Assembly (NCBI RefSeq): GCF_003984645.1
Contig: NZ_RWKI01000006.1
Coordinates: 1-64,000 of the forward strand
DNA from: Variovorax sp. MHTC-1
GTDB lineage: Bacteria; Pseudomonadota; Gammaproteobacteria; Burkholderiales; Burkholderiaceae_C
Direction of reading: 5' to 3'
Length of the DNA: 64,000 nucleotides
The notes beneath the pieces are model-generated. The model ran no database searches, was not told the origin of the DNA, and was given only the letters and a program-made list of their open reading frames with translations. The position numbers were made by a program, and so were the translations under genes. This document shows positions 62,031 to 64,000 of this stretch, in pieces. How positions within the stretch are numbered: position 1 is the first letter of the stretch; every line of letters starts with the position of its first letter.

Positions 62031-64000
62031 CTACTGCTTCTTCGCCTTGGCAGCGCCGGCGGCTGCCTCCCGGGAGACCGGCTTCTTCGCCTGGGCCAGC
62101 ACGTCCTGGCAATCGGCATCGACGCCGGGGCCGGTTTCGACGGTAGCGAAGAGGGCGAGCAAGGGGTTGATCACACCGAGCGCCAGCGCGGCGATGCCGC
62201 GCGTCGCCAGAGGGGCCGCTTCGACGGCGGCGGTGGGCGAAGCGAAGGTGCCGCCGATGAGCAGCGGCGAGCGCAGCGAAAGAATGCTTCTGTCCTTGGG
62301 CTCCGGCCGGACCACGAAATCCAGCGTCTCGTTCGCGAGGCTGGCACCGCCGCTCACATTGAAGACCGTGTCCTCGGTGTCGAACACCAGGCTGCGGCCG
62401 TTCATCGTGCCCTTGTCTACATCGAAGGCGACCGCGGCGCAGCGCAAGACGACGTTCCGGTCGCCGCGCAGCAGGAACTTGATGATCTCGCCGCCATCCA
62501 GGCCCATGAATTCCAGCAGCAGGTTGCTGAACTGTCCTCGGCCGGTGATGGCCGCCACGTCCCCGGAGGAGGTGCCGAGCCAGCTCGCGACCGAGTTTCC
62601 GCGCCCGGACAGGTTGATCCGCCCGTCGAGTCTTCCAAAGCTGGTGCGCAGGGTCTCGGCCTTGGGGATCAGGCGGTTGAGCTGCATCGCGCGCACGTCC
62701 AGCTTCGCGCGGATGTCTGCCGGGTTCTTTGTGGCATCGATGCGGATCGCGCCGGCCAGCCTGCCGCTGGCGACACCCAGATCGAGTGGGTCGAGCGTCA
62801 GCACGCCATCCTTCAGCTTTACCTGCACGCTGCCCTTGTCGAGCGGCAGCTGGCGCACGTTCTGGATGCGGTCGGCCGCGTACTTGACGTCGGCATCCAT
62901 GGCGCGCAAGCGCTCGAAGTCCAGAGTGGCGGTGGGCAGCACCTTGCGCCCGGAATCGCGGCGTGCACGCTTGACTTGGGCGACGGTGGGCGGCGGCGCC
63001 ACGCCTTCGATTGCCTTGGCCGAACGCTCGGTCGGCGGCAGGCCGATCAGCGGGCCGAGGTCGTCCATGTCCATCACGCGCGAGCGCAGGCTGCCCGCCA
63101 GGTAAGGCGGCTTCTGTGCCTGGTCGAACTGCATGTCGCCGCCGATATCGGAAAGGCCCAGCTTGCCCTTGAGGCCTTGCACCTCCCACAGCTTCGCACG
63201 CTTTTTCAAGTCGCCGCTGAGGGCATAAGGAGAGGTCTGGGGCAGCGCGATGCCGAGCAGCCCGTACAGATCGCCAAGATTCTGGCCCTTGAGTTCGAAG
63301 CGGGCGTCGACGCCGTCCAGGCTGGCGAGTTCGGCCACGGTGCCTTGCGCCTTCAGCCGGGTCTGGCCCGCGACCGCGCTGATCTCGAGCGGGAACGGCG
63401 GCTGGCCCGCAGCGTTGAGCTGCAGCACGTTGCCGGTACGGCCTTCGGCCGTGAGCGGCTGGCGCTGGTAGCGGCCCTTGATGCGGTAGCTGAGCGGCAT
63501 GTCGCCACGGCTGGTATCGAAGCTGAAATCGGCATGCAGGTCCACGCCCCAATGCTCCGCAAGGAAGTCGAGCCCGCCGCCATCGATTTGCAGGAGCCCG
63601 ATCGTCGGCACCGTTGCTTCATCCGCGGTGTCCTTGCCCAGCGCCCAGGTGCGCCGCCCGTCCTCTTCCATCTGAAGGCCCAGCGAAGGCGAAACCAGGG
63701 CCAGGCGCGGAATCACGACCTTGCGCGCCAGGAGCGGCCACAGCTTGAGTTCCAATTCGGCGCTCTGCGCCCGCACGAGGTAGGGGTCGCGGGCCCAGGA
63801 AGGATTGGCGAATTCGATGCCGTCGAGCTTGACGGTGGCACCGCGCCAGCCGAGATCCACGTCCAGCCGCCGCGTGATCTCGAACTTGCGGCCGGTCTTG
63901 TCGCTGACGTATCGGTTGACCGGCTCCCGCAGCGCGTCCCAGGGGAAGAAAGCCAGCACCAGCAGGAAGGCCGCGAACAGCCCCAGCAGCACCGCGCCAA
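62031..64000 (-). CDS. AsmA-family envelope protein (5' end beyond window)
   Basis: At least 655 residues; the first codons lie beyond the right edge, since the frame is open to position 64000 and the hydrophobic start (LLGLFAAFLLVLAFFPWDAL) reads as the second half of a membrane anchor. The AsmA region follows with PVNRYVSDKTGRKFEITRRL and VDLGWRGATVKLDGIEFAN, then a long beta-rich body and the AsmA-like C-terminal domain with LSGRGNSVASWLGTSSGDVA. The family is linked to outer-membrane lipid transport or assembly (related to YhdP/TamB). Ends 6 bases from the convergent moeB stop codon. C-terminal tail is Ala/Lys-rich. Confidence 0.9.
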   Translation of the reverse strand, partial: GAVLLGLFAAFLLVLAFFPWDALREPVNRYVSDKTGRKFEITRRLDVDLGWRGATVKLDGIEFANPSWARDPYLVRAQSAELELKLWPLLARKVVIPRLALVSPSLGLQMEEDGRRTWALGKDTADEATVPTIGLLQIDGGGLDFLAEHWGVDLHADFSFDTSRGDMPLSYRIKGRYQRQPLTAEGRTGNVLQLNAAGQPPFPLEISAVAGQTRLKAQGTVAELASLDGVDARFELKGQNLGDLYGLLGIALPQTSPYALSGDLKKRAKLWEVQGLKGKLGLSDIGGDMQFDQAQKPPYLAGSLRSRVMDMDDLGPLIGLPPTERSAKAIEGVAPPPTVAQVKRARRDSGRKVLPTATLDFERLRAMDADVKYAADRIQNVRQLPLDKGSVQVKLKDGVLTLDPLDLGVASGRLAGAIRIDATKNPADIRAKLDVRAMQLNRLIPKAETLRTSFGRLDGRINLSGRGNSVASWLGTSSGDVAAITGRGQFSNLLLEFMGLDGGEIIKFLLRGDRNVVLRCAAVAFDVDKGTMNGRSLVFDTEDTVFNVSGGASLANETLDFVVRPEPKDRSILSLRSPLLIGGTFASPTAAVEAAPLATRGIAALALGVINPLLALFATVETGPGVDADCQDVLAQAKKPVSREAAAGAAKAKKQ

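Noticed and set aside
62031..64000. GTG at 63992 as the true start of the AsmA-family gene
   Set aside because: The frame stays open to the window edge and the hydrophobic segment looks cut in half, so the start most likely lies beyond 64000.

Overview
The window is about 64 kb of GC-rich, gene-dense chromosome from a betaproteobacterium of the order Burkholderiales, most likely Comamonadaceae and probably Variovorax or a close relative (inference from protein sequence character and gene order; no 16S rRNA gene is present to settle it). Gene-order hallmarks are fkpB-ispH beside radC, apbC beside metG, scpA with DUF3460, secB-grxC-rhodanese opposite gpmA-ctpA-moeB, and a B. multivorans-type QueE. 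Nearly all of the sequence is accounted for by housekeeping genes with short spacers and many 4-base ATGA/GTGA overlaps.

Layout. 1-5000: a methyltransferase, two CBS-domain proteins, an SDR with a missing active site, and a looser, less conserved stretch of small unknown genes that begins with a 271-bp hairpin element bounded by 28-bp perfect terminal inverted repeats (1970-2240) and is followed by tRNA-Ser(CGA) next to serS. 6.6-15.6 kb: VOC protein, PLP dehydratase, ispH, fkpB, radC, Smr protein, truncated haemoglobin, a complete polar amino-acid ABC importer and a 2-oxoglutarate/Fe(II) oxygenase. 15.8-18.3 kb: a two-gene reverse transsulfuration operon. 18.4-20.9 kb: a YbbP-like permease.

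20.9-31.5 kb is one long minus-strand locus for a membrane-bound, molybdenum/tungsten formate dehydrogenase (alpha with Tat signal, beta, gamma, FdhD, TorD-like chaperone, Tat-target peptide) together with poorly characterised partners: a 704-residue multi-cluster iron-sulfur protein, DUF3306, DUF3305, an 87-residue lipoprotein and a 133-residue exported protein. After an orphan periplasmic binding protein and a three-domain surface lipoprotein (alginate-lyase-like, FN3, LamG), a second, cytoplasmic NAD-linked formate dehydrogenase follows (35.1-39.8 kb), with FdsG and FdsB fused in one polypeptide and a LysR regulator upstream. The organism therefore has two ways to draw electrons from formate: to the quinone pool and to NAD.

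40.9-64 kb is core metabolism and maintenance: apbC, yceH, metG, a SulP transporter, envelope lipoproteins, scpA, nadB, panB-panC, queE-queD, nadA, nadC, gpsA, secB, grxC, rhodanese, gpmA, ctpA, moeB and the start-less end of an AsmA-family protein. All three genes of de novo NAD synthesis (nadB, nadA, nadC) lie within 7 kb, and an approximately 90-bp interspersed repeat lies beside nadB and between nadA and nadC. I see no CRISPR array, transposase gene, prophage or toxin-antitoxin pair. The points most worth a second look are the formate dehydrogenase accessory set, the inverted-repeat element, the interspersed repeat, and three enzymes whose catalytic or cluster residues depart from the family norm (SDR, QueD, QueE).
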